Source: an uncultured Eubacteriales bacterium
GTDB lineage: Bacteria; Bacillota; Clostridia; Oscillospirales; Acutalibacteraceae
NCBI GenBank assembly: GCA_934729465.1
Contig: CAKVEP010000006.1
Location: 35,354 to 99,353 of the forward strand
Length of the DNA stretch: 64,000 bases
Reading direction: 5' to 3'
Position numbers and translations under genes: made by a program. Shown here one piece after another: positions 34,611 to 43,359 of the stretch. The notes under the pieces were generated by a model, which was not told the origin of the DNA, made no database searches, and saw nothing but the letters and a program-made list of their open reading frames with translations. Numbering within the stretch: the stretch's first letter is position 1; each line of letters opens with the position of its first letter.

Positions 34611-35675
34611 TTATTCTGACAGCATATTAGAAAAATTTGACTGAAAATCTTTTTTAACCAGTAAAGCTTCAGTGATATCAAAATCTACTATCTTTCCATC
34701 CTTTACAACAATTACTCTGTTACTCTTTCTATTTGAAAGTAAATTTACAGCATATACTCCCATTTTACTAGCTATAACTCTGTCTCTTTGAGAAGGTGCT
34801 CCCCCACGCTGAGCATAGCCTAAAATTGTTAAACGAGTTTCAATACCCGTTCTTTTTTCTATTTTCTCCGCTATTTCCTTACTTTTACCTGTTCCTTCAG
34901 CAACAATGATTATAAAGTTATCTCTTCCCATAGCTTTATCTTTTTCTATTTTTTCTATAACATCTTTTTCAAAGTCAAAGTTAAACTCCGGGATAATAAT
35001 AGACGTTGCCCCAACTGAAATACCTGTCTCTAAGGCTATATATCCACAGTTCCTTCCCATTACTTCAACAACACTACATCTGTTATGAGATTGATTAGTG
35101 TCTGCTATTTTGTCAACCATCGCCACAGCCGTATTAATAGCAGTGTCAGCACCTATAGTATAATCGCTGGAAGATATATCATTATCTATAGTTCCCGGTA
35201 TACACACGCAAGGTATGCCACTGTCACTTAAATCTCTGGCTCCTTTAAATGAACCGTCTCCTCCAACTACTATCAAACCTTCTATCCCATTTTTCTTACA
35301 TATCTCTACTGCTTTTTTTACTCCCTCAGGCGTCCTGAACTCTGCACTTCTTGAAGTATAAAGTACCGTACCACCTTTGTTTACAATCCCGTAAACATCT
35401 TTAGCCTGCATATTAGAAATATCTTCCCTTAAAAGACCTGCATAACCATGCATTATTCCCTTAACTTCAATGCCCCTTGAAATAGCTTCCATCACAACCG
35501 CATGAATTACAGAATTCATTCCCGGAGAATCTCCTCCGCTAGTGAGTATACCTATGGTTTTACATTTCGTCTTATTGGCGTCAGCAGCATAACAAGGTTC
35601 GTTTTTACCGCTAATTATACCGCAACACACCAATAATACACACATTACTCGAAATAATACTTTGAATTTTTTCAT
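34611..35675 (-). CDS. pfkA: ATP-type 6-phosphofructokinase with N-terminal signal peptide
   Basis: Family reaction: ATP-dependent phosphorylation of fructose 6-phosphate. Core motifs are intact: LTSGGDSPGMN (44-54), VVGGDGSFKGA, the catalytic PGTIDND (160-166), EVMGRNCGY, and LGYAQRGGAPS. Normal PfkA begins directly at K-T-I-G-x-L-T-S-G-G-D. Here about 38 residues precede it and form a textbook Sec signal: basic KKFKVLFR, hydrophobic VMCVLLVCCGII, then CYA-AD as a likely cleavage site after residue 30. AGAGGGGG lies ten bases before the ATG, a promoter lies upstream, and no better internal start is seen. The enzyme is probably exported or membrane-tethered. Whether a second, cytosolic copy exists is outside the window. 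Confidence 0.9.
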   Translation of the reverse strand: MKKFKVLFRVMCVLLVCCGIISGKNEPCYAADANKTKCKTIGILTSGGDSPGMNSVIHAVVMEAISRGIEVKGIMHGYAGLLREDISNMQAKDVYGIVNKGGTVLYTSRSAEFRTPEGVKKAVEICKKNGIEGLIVVGGDGSFKGARDLSDSGIPCVCIPGTIDNDISSSDYTIGADTAINTAVAMVDKIADTNQSHNRCSVVEVMGRNCGYIALETGISVGATSIIIPEFNFDFEKDVIEKIEKDKAMGRDNFIIIVAEGTGKSKEIAEKIEKRTGIETRLTILGYAQRGGAPSQRDRVIASKMGVYAVNLLSNRKSNRVIVVKDGKIVDFDITEALLVKKDFQSNFSNMLSE

Positions 35676-35733
35676 CAGTATATTTCCCCCTCTTTATTAC
35701 TAAATTCTCTATAAAATATGAAAAACCTACGTT

Positions 35734-35762
35734 ATAATACTATAATATTACAAAAATGTAAA
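35734..35762 (-). promoter_or_regulatory. Promoter of the signal-peptide phosphofructokinase gene
   Basis: On the minus strand TTTACA, a 17-base spacer and TATTAT lie about 60 bases before the ATG, so the signal-peptide codons are within the transcript. Confidence 0.65.
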
Positions 35763-35839
35763 TAAAATCCATCTTAATAAGTTATATTAAAAATGATAAA
35801 TTATCTTAACTTTATTAAAACAGTTTATATTTTCCTCCA

Positions 35840-36283
35840 CTATGAACACATACAAGTCAGTTTTGAAAATCCAAACTTTCTTATTAAACCGTCAATATTT
35901 TTAATGTATATTTCATATTGTCTTTCATATTCCATAACTTTGTAAAGCTCATAGGGATAATTGAATTCTTTTCTTCCCATGTTCTTAAGGTCAAAGTAAT
36001 GATTGCTAACATATTTAACGTATATGTCTAGCTGCCCATCAAGGGGTTTAAATTCTCTTTTTCCAACTTCGTCTTTTTGCTCATAGTTTTCCGTTATAAT
36101 ACGCTTAGCCAATATTTCTTTACTTCCGTCATCGTTAACTGAATAGAGGTTTATTTCATTACATTCTTCTTTTACCATTTCGTAACCCACGCACGAAGGG
36201 CTTTTAATAGCAAAAATTGAATTCGAACACAACATTATACCAAACACAGCTAATATAATTTTTTTAACAATCTTATATTTCAT
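35840..36283 (-). CDS. Small secreted protein of unknown function
   Basis: This 147-residue protein starts at the ATG at 36283, behind GGGGGACG; the frame extends 12 codons further upstream without a better site. A signal peptide is clear: KYKIVKK, a hydrophobic stretch IILAVFGIMLC, and SIFA-IK as the likely cleavage site. The mature part is polar, with many Tyr, Lys and Glu, and four Cys (CVGYEMVKEEC and a final CMC). No family is recognised. It sits just upstream of the exported phosphofructokinase on the same strand, but the latter has its own promoter. An extracellular or host-directed role is a guess. Confidence 0.6.
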   Translation of the reverse strand: MKYKIVKKIILAVFGIMLCSNSIFAIKSPSCVGYEMVKEECNEINLYSVNDDGSKEILAKRIITENYEQKDEVGKREFKPLDGQLDIYVKYVSNHYFDLKNMGRKEFNYPYELYKVMEYERQYEIYIKNIDGLIRKFGFSKLTCMCS

Positions 36284-36400
36284 AAAAACGTCCCCCATGT
36301 AAGATAAAATATTTTCCAAGTTAGCCTAAAAACATTTGCTAAGCTTTACCTATTTTAAAACGTCTAACACAAAAGTAAGTTTTATCATAGCTCTCTAAAT

Positions 36401-37408
36401 CTACTTTAGCGCCTCACACACAGCCACTGCACATGCCACCGTCGCTCCTACCATAGGATTGTTGCCCATTCCTATCAATCCCATCATTTCAACGTGAGCC
36501 GGGACAGATGACGAACCTGCAAATTGAGCATCTCCATGCATACGTCCCATCGAATCTGTCAAACCGTAAGAAGCAGGTCCTGCTGCAACATTGTCTGGAT
36601 GAAGGGTCCTTCCTGTTCCCCCTCCGGAAGCAACTGAGAAATATTTTTTCCCGTTTTCCACAGCCCATTTTTTATACGTTCCGGCAACAAGATGTTGGAA
36701 TCTTGTTGGATTTGTTGAGTTTCCGGTTATAGACACATCAACCTTTTCATGTTTCAGTATTGCGACTCCCTCTAAAACATCGTCCGCTCCAAAACATTTA
36801 ACAGCTGCTCTATCTCCTGTTGAAAACTTCTTTTCGCCCAATATTTTTAATTCGTTTTTCTTAAAATCATACTGTGTTTCAACATAGGTAAATCCGTTTA
36901 TCCTTGATATTATATAAGCTGCGTCCTTGCCAAGACCGTTTAATATTACCCTTAACGGTTTTTTCCTCGCTTTGTTAGCCGTCCTTGCTATCCCTATTGC
37001 CCCCTCGGCTGCCGCAAAAGACTCGTGACCTGCAAGAAATGCAAAACATTCTGTTTCTTCACGCAGCAACATTGAAGCAAGGTTTCCATGACCAAGACCA
37101 ACATTTCTTTGCTCCGCCACAGAACCTGGAATACAAAATGCCTCTAGTCCTATACCTATATTTTCTGCCGCCTCAGAAGCTGTTTTTACTTCGTTTTTTA
37201 TTGCTATCGCTGAACCTAGAGTGTATGCCCACGAAGCGTTGTCAAATGCTATAGGCTGCACAGCTTTAACTATTTTATCTACCTCTATCCCTTTTTCTTC
37301 GCAAATCTTTTTAGCGTGTTCAAAATCTTTTATACCATATTTTTTCATACACTCGTTGATTTTATCAATTCTTCTGTCTATTCCTTCAAAACTTACAGTA
37401 TTAGACAT
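36401..37408 (-). CDS. GGGtGRT family protein
   Basis: This 335-residue soluble protein contains the eponymous ASGGGTGRTLHPDN near residue 265, a conserved LAGHESFAAAEGAIGIARTA segment and a C-terminal GMGNNPMVGATVACAVAV. The family is known by name from anaerobes, where it is paired with a NifU-like Fe-S scaffold. That is the case here: the scaffold gene ends 19 bases upstream. A role in Fe-S or redox metabolism is inferred from this pairing only. No catalytic residues can be assigned. Confidence 0.8.
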   Translation of the reverse strand: MSNTVSFEGIDRRIDKINECMKKYGIKDFEHAKKICEEKGIEVDKIVKAVQPIAFDNASWAYTLGSAIAIKNEVKTASEAAENIGIGLEAFCIPGSVAEQRNVGLGHGNLASMLLREETECFAFLAGHESFAAAEGAIGIARTANKARKKPLRVILNGLGKDAAYIISRINGFTYVETQYDFKKNELKILGEKKFSTGDRAAVKCFGADDVLEGVAILKHEKVDVSITGNSTNPTRFQHLVAGTYKKWAVENGKKYFSVASGGGTGRTLHPDNVAAGPASYGLTDSMGRMHGDAQFAGSSSVPAHVEMMGLIGMGNNPMVGATVACAVAVCEALK

Positions 37409-37426
37409 ATCTACCTTATCTCCTTT

Positions 37427-38119
37427 CTATTCGCAGCGTGGGTCTATATATTTTTTAGCTTCATCGTATCTTCCGTATTGCCCGATGTTATTTTCATATG
37501 CCTCATTCGGCGTCTTTCCTTTTCTAATGTCTTCCATCATCTTTCCGAGCCTTACGAACTTATACCCTATTACCTCATCGTTTTCGTCTAAGCCTAAAGA
37601 AAGAACGTATCCTTCGGTCATCTCCATGTATCGTACTCCCTTTTGGCGTGTACTAAACATCGTTCCAACTTGTGACCTCATGCCCTTTCCTAAGTCCTCT
37701 AAGCTGGCGCCTATCGGCAACCCTCCTTCAGAAAACGCTGTTTGTGTTCTTCCGTAAACAAATTGTAAAAAGATTTCTCTCATTGCAACGTTTATTGCAT
37801 CACAAACCAAATCTGTGTTTAAGCATTCCAAAAGGGTTTTTCCCGGCAAGATTTCAGAAGCCATCGCAGCAGAATGAGTCATTCCCGAGCAGCCTATCGT
37901 TTCAACAAGAGCTTCCTCAACTATTCCGTCTTTAACGTTAAGGGTGAGCTTACAAGCCCCTTGCTGCGGAGCACACCAACCTACACCGTGAGACAAACCA
38001 CATATATCCTTTATTTGACAAGGCTTTACCCACTTTCCTTCCTCAGGTATCGGAGCCGGACCGTGTTTTGCACCTTTCATGACTGTGCACATTTTTTCAA
38101 CCTCCGGAGAACAATTCAT
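37427..38119 (-). CDS. NifU/IscU-like iron-sulfur cluster assembly scaffold protein
   Basis: The 230 residues start at the ATG 38119 (MNCSPEVEKMC) after AAAGGGAG; an upstream extension to 38248 reads through the promoter. Many cysteines are present (CQIKDICGLSHGVGWCAPQQGAC). IGCSGMTHSAAMASEIL matches the scaffold core with its ligand Cys, and the LLECLN...VCDAI segment follows. It is longer than IscU, with an extra N-terminal Cys-rich and a C-terminal part. First gene of a two-gene operon with the GGGtGRT gene, behind its own promoter. Confidence 0.85.
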   Translation of the reverse strand: MNCSPEVEKMCTVMKGAKHGPAPIPEEGKWVKPCQIKDICGLSHGVGWCAPQQGACKLTLNVKDGIVEEALVETIGCSGMTHSAAMASEILPGKTLLECLNTDLVCDAINVAMREIFLQFVYGRTQTAFSEGGLPIGASLEDLGKGMRSQVGTMFSTRQKGVRYMEMTEGYVLSLGLDENDEVIGYKFVRLGKMMEDIRKGKTPNEAYENNIGQYGRYDEAKKYIDPRCE

Positions 38120-38219
38120 TAAACATACTCCCTTTCCACACAATTTCAATAAAAAATTCAGAGATATTAGTATCGTCCAAGTTATATAATTTACTAACAC
38201 ACTCTTATTTTTGAGTATT

Positions 38220-38248
38220 ATATTACTATTTATTAATTTTATAGTCAA
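38220..38248 (-). promoter_or_regulatory. Promoter of the Fe-S scaffold/GGGtGRT operon
   Basis: On the minus strand TTGACT, a 17-base spacer and TAATAT(AAT). The rest of the 38249-38417 gap is AT-rich. A TTGACT at 38315 on the plus strand with TATCAT 16 bases later may serve the next operon. Confidence 0.65.
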
Positions 38249-38417
38249 TTAATACCATCATATTTTTTCACCTCTGCCAATAAATTACTTATTATCTGTC
38301 CAAACATATATATCTTGACTTTCAAAAAAATGCAGGTATCATATATTATATGTTTTACAAATTACAATTTTATTCTAAAAATTACATCAATTTAGAGTTC
38401 TTTGGAGGCTCTTTGTT

Positions 38418-39461
38418 ATGATAAAAATAAATGGCAAAAAAATTTTTAATATTTCTGTTATGTCGTTTTCCATAGGTCTTTTGATATATTTTTGCGTGTC
38501 TGAAAACGGGCTTGTTGACTTAATGCATAACATCACTGATTTTAACAAAATATGGCTTAGCACTGCTTTGTTTTGTCATGTTCTTAACATATTTATAGAT
38601 GCTTACTTAACTTACAGATTTACTAAAAGCTCTAATTCTGAGTACAGTTTTAAAGAAGCTTTTAAAGTGTGTATGGTGGGACAATTCTTCAGTGCCATTA
38701 CTCCGGGAGCCTCTGGCGGACAGCCTATGCAGCTATACTGTATGGCTAACCAAGGAATTGACCCCGGCAATGCTACTTCTTCACTGGTACAAAAATTTCT
38801 TGTTTATCAGAGTTCTATAACTATGTATAGCGCTGTTTCTTTAATATTGAAATTTTCTATGTTCAGAGAAAATATAGGTAATTTTATGAAAGGTATGGCA
38901 GTGTTCGGGTTTTGCTCTCAAGCATTTGTGATTTTACTTTTAATTCTTTTTTCGTTTAACAAATCAGTCACTTTTAGCATGATAAAATTCATTTTCTTAA
39001 TGTTAGGCAAACTAAAAATAATCAAAAATCCCGAGCAGAAAATTAAAGATTTAGAAATTCAAATAGAGTACTTTTATATAAGCAACTCAAATTTATACAA
39101 AAAACCTATGCTTGTTTTGGAAACTTACTTTTTTACAATCGTTCAAATAACATGTATGTTTGTGGTTCCGTACTGCATATACAGAGCTTTCAACATTCAA
39201 GGGGCAAAGGTTTTCGACATGATTGCCGCTCAAGCTTTCGTTACTATGATTTCTTCATTTATGCCACTTCCGGGAGGGTCCGGAGCTGCCGAAGGAAGCT
39301 TTTGCGTATTTTTAAATCAATTCTTTTCCGAGCAAACCATTAAACCGGCTGTACTTTTATGGAGAGTTATTACTTACTTCTTTACTATATTGATGTCATT
39401 CCCCTTTTCAAGAGTAAAAAATAAAACTTTAGAGGTGAAAAGCAATGTACAACATTCCTGA
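38418..39461 (+). CDS. Lysylphosphatidylglycerol synthase TM-region family protein (flippase-like)
   Basis: This 347-residue membrane protein has about eight hydrophobic helices and the conserved GQFFSAITPGASGGQPMQ (about residues 92-109) and LPGGSGAAEGSF of the UPF0104/MprF-flippase family. The C-terminal aminoacyl-transferase half of MprF is missing, so a lipid or glycolipid flippase or regulator role is more likely. GGAGG lies upstream of the ATG. Its end overlaps the next GT2 gene by 17 bases. A paralogue is at 41469, forming a flippase-GT2-GT2-flippase cassette. Confidence 0.85.
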   Translation: MIKINGKKIFNISVMSFSIGLLIYFCVSENGLVDLMHNITDFNKIWLSTALFCHVLNIFIDAYLTYRFTKSSNSEYSFKEAFKVCMVGQFFSAITPGASGGQPMQLYCMANQGIDPGNATSSLVQKFLVYQSSITMYSAVSLILKFSMFRENIGNFMKGMAVFGFCSQAFVILLLILFSFNKSVTFSMIKFIFLMLGKLKIIKNPEQKIKDLEIQIEYFYISNSNLYKKPMLVLETYFFTIVQITCMFVVPYCIYRAFNIQGAKVFDMIAAQAFVTMISSFMPLPGGSGAAEGSFCVFLNQFFSEQTIKPAVLLWRVITYFFTILMSFPFSRVKNKTLEVKSNVQHS

Positions 39462-40425
39462 AATCAGTGTTATAGTTCCCGTTTATAACAGTGAAAAATA
39501 TTTGTCGAAAACACTGGAGTCTATAGCCAATCAAATTTTCACTAACTTTGAGGTTATAATTATAAATGACGGTTCAACCGATGGGTCTATACATATAATA
39601 AACGAATTTTGCGAAAAATACTTTCAATTTAAATGTGTAAACATTAAAAATAGCGGTGTTTCAGCAGCCAGAAACCTCGGAATAAGCATTGCTAAGGGAA
39701 AATATTTAGCTTTCGTTGACAGCGATGATTTTATTGCTCCTAATTTTTTATACGAGCTTTATAATTCTATTGAAGAAAATAATGCCGACATTGCTTGCTG
39801 TAATTATTACATTCACTGGGAAAAATATAATATTTCTATCCCCAATCCGTTTGCTCTGAGCGACAGGGTTAGTAGGGCGGATAAAATTCTAAATATTATG
39901 ATAAAAGATATCAGAGTTCATTTTTATCTTTGGAATAAATTGTGGAAAAAGTCTCTTTTTACAGACAATAACATAAAACTACCTAATATGTGTTTTGAAG
40001 ATATAGTCGTGGCTACAAGGCTATTTTATAACGCTAAAAAAATTGCCGTAAAGTCTGATTGCTTATATTTCTACACTCAGCATAGCGACAGCTTAGTAAA
40101 CTCTATATCAGCTAAAAAATTTGATGATTATATGCTAGCTTTCGCATCTATACGTAATTTTTTAGAAATCAGACAAGATTATAAAAAATACAGTTTAAGT
40201 TATACCGTTCTTGGATACAAAATATTTATTATTAATTTGAAATCATTACTAGACATCCATATTAAAAACAAAAATTTTTCTAATATACTTTCAGATATTA
40301 AAAATTCTTTTAAGCAAGTGTCTTATATAATAAGCAGTAAATTTACTCCTACTCAAAACATAGAAAATTCTTTAATTCCAATAAACGGCGAAACAGATAA
40401 TTATGTTTTAAATAAATTTTGTTAA
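39445..40425 (+). CDS. Family 2 glycosyltransferase (first copy)
   Basis: The 326 residues begin with the GT-A fold: ISVIVPVYNSEKYLSKTLES, IIINDGSTDGS, GVSAARNLGI and the metal-binding FVDSDDFI. A C-terminal region has WNKLWKKSLF and FEDIVVATRLFY, typical of GT2 enzymes that decorate cell-surface glycans. It overlaps the preceding flippase-like gene, so coexpression is certain if the operon is transcribed. It is paralogous to the next gene, with the same motif order. Donor and acceptor sugars are unknown. Confidence 0.93.
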   Translation: MYNIPEISVIVPVYNSEKYLSKTLESIANQIFTNFEVIIINDGSTDGSIHIINEFCEKYFQFKCVNIKNSGVSAARNLGISIAKGKYLAFVDSDDFIAPNFLYELYNSIEENNADIACCNYYIHWEKYNISIPNPFALSDRVSRADKILNIMIKDIRVHFYLWNKLWKKSLFTDNNIKLPNMCFEDIVVATRLFYNAKKIAVKSDCLYFYTQHSDSLVNSISAKKFDDYMLAFASIRNFLEIRQDYKKYSLSYTVLGYKIFIINLKSLLDIHIKNKNFSNILSDIKNSFKQVSYIISSKFTPTQNIENSLIPINGETDNYVLNKFC

Positions 40426-40442
40426 TTATAGGAGGGTAATAT

Positions 40443-41444
40443 ATGAACAACAATGAAACCCCTTTGGTAAGTTTAATTATCCCGGTTTACAACGTTGAAG
40501 GTTACTTAAGAAAAGCTTTAGAGTCTGTTGAAAAACAAACGTTTAAAAATTTTGAAACCATAATAGTCAACGACGGCTCAACTGACGCAAGTTTAAATAT
40601 TATAAATGAATTTGTGGAAAAAAATCCAAATTTTCATGTGATAAGTCAAAAAAACAGTGGTCTCTCCGCAGCAAGAAACACCGGTCTAAACGCTAGTAGA
40701 GGAGAGTATATCGCCTTTATGGACAGCGATGATTACATTAATCCTGATTTTATCAGCGTTTTATATGAAGCTTGCGTCAAAAATAATGCCGATATTGCGT
40801 GTTGTAATTTTAATTTGTATTACCCCAGCCGCAATTTGAGGGTTTATATGCCTTTTACTTGTATGCCCGGAATATACTCTAAATCTAAAGCTCTAAAAAA
40901 GCTTATTCTCGATTTGGGGCTCCATTATTTTTCATGGAACAAATTATGTAAACGCTCTTTGTTTTTTGAAAATAATATAAAATTTTATGACATGTATTTT
41001 GAAGATATAGCAACTTCCCCTAGATTATTTTATCACGCTAATAAAGTCGTGGTATCCGGAAAAGCTTTATATAATTACACCAACAGAGAAACAAGTATTT
41101 TAAACACAATAAACGTTGCAAAAGTTAACGATTTTATTCGTTCTTTAGGCGTAATGCGTAATTTCTTTGAAAAACAAAACGACTATAAAAAATATAAAAA
41201 TCGTATTTGGCTGTACTCTCAAAAGGTAAAGCTTATTAGCTATTACTACACTTTACAACTTCACATGGAAGCCATGAATTTTAAAGGATTTATGGATAAT
41301 ATTTTGTCTGCGACCAAGTCCATAGACTACTTTACAAGCGACAAATATAAAAGTCTTGATTCAGACGTCCCTGAACTGCCTTACTTCATCAAAAAACCTC
41401 CTAAGCGGATTAAAGTTAAAAAAAAGAAATCTGAAAGAATGTAG
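40443..41444 (+). CDS. Family 2 glycosyltransferase (second copy)
   Basis: The 333 residues have the same layout as the preceding gene: LIIPVYNVEGYLRKALES, TIIVNDGSTDAS, GLSAARNTGL, FMDSDDYI, WNKLCKRSLF and FEDIATSPRLFY. It ends in a Lys-rich tail (KRIKVKKKKSERM) that may touch the membrane. TAGGAGG precedes the ATG, 17 bases after the first copy. The two probably arose by duplication within the cassette and may add consecutive sugars. Confidence 0.93.
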   Translation: MNNNETPLVSLIIPVYNVEGYLRKALESVEKQTFKNFETIIVNDGSTDASLNIINEFVEKNPNFHVISQKNSGLSAARNTGLNASRGEYIAFMDSDDYINPDFISVLYEACVKNNADIACCNFNLYYPSRNLRVYMPFTCMPGIYSKSKALKKLILDLGLHYFSWNKLCKRSLFFENNIKFYDMYFEDIATSPRLFYHANKVVVSGKALYNYTNRETSILNTINVAKVNDFIRSLGVMRNFFEKQNDYKKYKNRIWLYSQKVKLISYYYTLQLHMEAMNFKGFMDNILSATKSIDYFTSDKYKSLDSDVPELPYFIKKPPKRIKVKKKKSERM

Positions 41445-41468
41445 GATAATCTACATACAGGTGATTTT

Positions 41469-42500
41469 ATGGATAAAAATAACAAAGGAAAACTTATTTT
41501 AAATATCATATTATTTTTAGTTTCGGTTGGAATTTTAGTATATTTTTGTGTGTCCGGGAATAACCTTGAAACTTTGATTAATTTCTTACCTAATTTAAAC
41601 TATATGTGGCTTATTTTAGCGGTGTGTGCAATATTTTTGTCTTGGCTTTTCGACAGTAAAGTTATAAGATTAATAATTATGTCTGCTTCACAAAAAAAAT
41701 TCAGTAGAAAATCAGCCTTCAGAATTACTATGGTTGGTCAATATTTTAGTGCTATAACCCCACTCGGAATGGCTGGACAACCCATGCAAATATTAGCTTT
41801 AACTCAGAAAGGCGTTTCTGCCGGAGTTTCTGTTTCTGTTTTCGTGCGTAAATTTTTGATTTACCAGTCAACTATGACTATTTATTCTTTACTCGTGATT
41901 ATATATAAATTTTCGTTTTTCAGCTCTCATATACCTCTTTTTATACCTTTAGTCGCTATAGGAATTATCTCTCAGTCATTTACTTTACTGCTTTTAGTTT
42001 TATTCTACATTAATAAAAATTTTACAACCAAAATTATTCATGCTGTTTTTTATGTTTTGTCTAAATTTAAAATTATAAAAAATCCAGAGCAGTCTATTAA
42101 GAGCGTGGAAGACCAATTAAATTCTTTCGTTGAAAACAACTCAAAAATGAGAATAAACAAACAATCGTCTATGAAATTGTATCTTTATTCTTTTTTGCAG
42201 CTAACTTTTTTATTTTCTATACCATTTATCATATACAAAGCTTTTAACGGAGCAGGATTTCCGTTTATCAGTCTTCTTTGCACCCAGGTTTTTTTAAACA
42301 CTATTTCATCGTACACTCCTCTGCCCGGTGCCGCCGGAACCACCGAAACTATTTTTTTACTGCTGTTTAGTGAATTTTTCGCAAGTGAACTTATTGTTCC
42401 GGCTATGCTTATGTGTAGAATTATAACTTATTATTTATCTGTAATAGTTGGATTTATTTTCGTCGGCTTTAAATTCTGCGGCAAAAATAACAAATGTTAA
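41469..42500 (+). CDS. Lysylphosphatidylglycerol synthase TM-region family protein (second copy)
   Basis: This 343-residue multi-pass membrane protein is paralogous to the gene at 38418: GQYFSAITPLGMAGQPMQ corresponds to its GQFFSAITPGASGGQPMQ, and PLPGAAGTTETIF to PLPGGSGAAEGSF. There is no soluble synthase domain. It closes the four-gene cassette after a 24-base gap. A flippase or regulator for the lipid-linked product of the two GT2 enzymes is an inference from family and context. Confidence 0.85.
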   Translation: MDKNNKGKLILNIILFLVSVGILVYFCVSGNNLETLINFLPNLNYMWLILAVCAIFLSWLFDSKVIRLIIMSASQKKFSRKSAFRITMVGQYFSAITPLGMAGQPMQILALTQKGVSAGVSVSVFVRKFLIYQSTMTIYSLLVIIYKFSFFSSHIPLFIPLVAIGIISQSFTLLLLVLFYINKNFTTKIIHAVFYVLSKFKIIKNPEQSIKSVEDQLNSFVENNSKMRINKQSSMKLYLYSFLQLTFLFSIPFIIYKAFNGAGFPFISLLCTQVFLNTISSYTPLPGAAGTTETIFLLLFSEFFASELIVPAMLMCRIITYYLSVIVGFIFVGFKFCGKNNKC

Positions 42501-42519
42501 CCTATATATTTTATAAATG

Positions 42520-42548
42520 TTGATTTTTATTTAGTTAAGCAATATAAT
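42520..42548 (+). promoter_or_regulatory. Promoter of yebC
   Basis: TTGATT, a 17-base spacer and perfect TATAAT lie about 80 bases before the ATG. Confidence 0.7.
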
Positions 42549-42627
42549 ATTAAGGCTATTAAAATTTGAAAGTATTTATTTTCTTATTTTATCTAGCCTT
42601 ATTATTTTTATTTAAGGAGTTGATTTA

Positions 42628-43359
42628 ATGTCTGGACATTCAAAATGGAGTACAATTAAACGTAAAAAAGAAAAAACCGATGCTCAACGTGCTAAAATAT
42701 TTACTAAGATAGGAAGAGAATTGGCAGTTGCTGTACGCGATGGCGGCGGACCTGACCCTGCTGTTAACTCTAAGCTTAAAGACTGTATAGCTAAGGCTAA
42801 GGCAAATAATGTGCCAAATGACAACATAGAGAGAATTATCAAAAAGGCAGCCGGAGAGGGTAGCTCCAACAAATATGAAAATATAAACTATGAAGGTTAC
42901 GGTCCTAATGGAGTGGCTATAATAGTTGAAACTTTAACAGATAATCGTAATCGTACTGCTGGTAATTTGAGACACTATTTTGATAAATTCGGCGGAAATT
43001 TAGGAACTACCGGGTGTGTATCTTTCATGTTCTCGCCTAAGGGAGTGTTAATTATCGAAAAAGACGGTCACCAAGAAGACGTTGTTATGGAAGACGCTCT
43101 CGACGCCGGAGCTTCCGACTTTGCGTGTGAAGACGATTGTTTTATAATCACCACCGACAAATCAGAATACGACAATGTTCATAATGAATTGGAAGGCAAA
43201 GGTTACTCTTTTGCATCAGCTCAAATTGAAATGGTTCCGGATTCTTACATATCCATCGCAGAAGAAGAAAGTCTTAACAAAATGCAGACTCTTTTAGATA
43301 TTCTTGATGACGATGATGATGTTCAAGAAGTTTGGCATAACTGTGATAACCTAAATTAA
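42628..43359 (+). CDS. yebC: YebC/PmpR family protein
   Basis: This protein has 243 residues beginning MSGHSKWSTIKRKKEKTDAQ, the universal start of the family, with the three-domain TACO1-like length. Family members bind DNA as regulators or, as shown more recently, help ribosomes through polyproline stretches. The acidic C-terminal tail (DDDDDVQEV) is usual. GGAG is upstream, the gene is monocistronic, and it ends at a strong terminator. Confidence 0.95.
   Translation: MSGHSKWSTIKRKKEKTDAQRAKIFTKIGRELAVAVRDGGGPDPAVNSKLKDCIAKAKANNVPNDNIERIIKKAAGEGSSNKYENINYEGYGPNGVAIIVETLTDNRNRTAGNLRHYFDKFGGNLGTTGCVSFMFSPKGVLIIEKDGHQEDVVMEDALDAGASDFACEDDCFIITTDKSEYDNVHNELEGKGYSFASAQIEMVPDSYISIAEEESLNKMQTLLDILDDDDDVQEVWHNCDNLN

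Noticed and set aside
37221..37757. Plus-strand 178-codon frame opposite the Fe-S scaffold and GGGtGRT genes
   Set aside because: It spans the ends of two well-supported genes on the other strand and has no homology signal or ribosome binding site.
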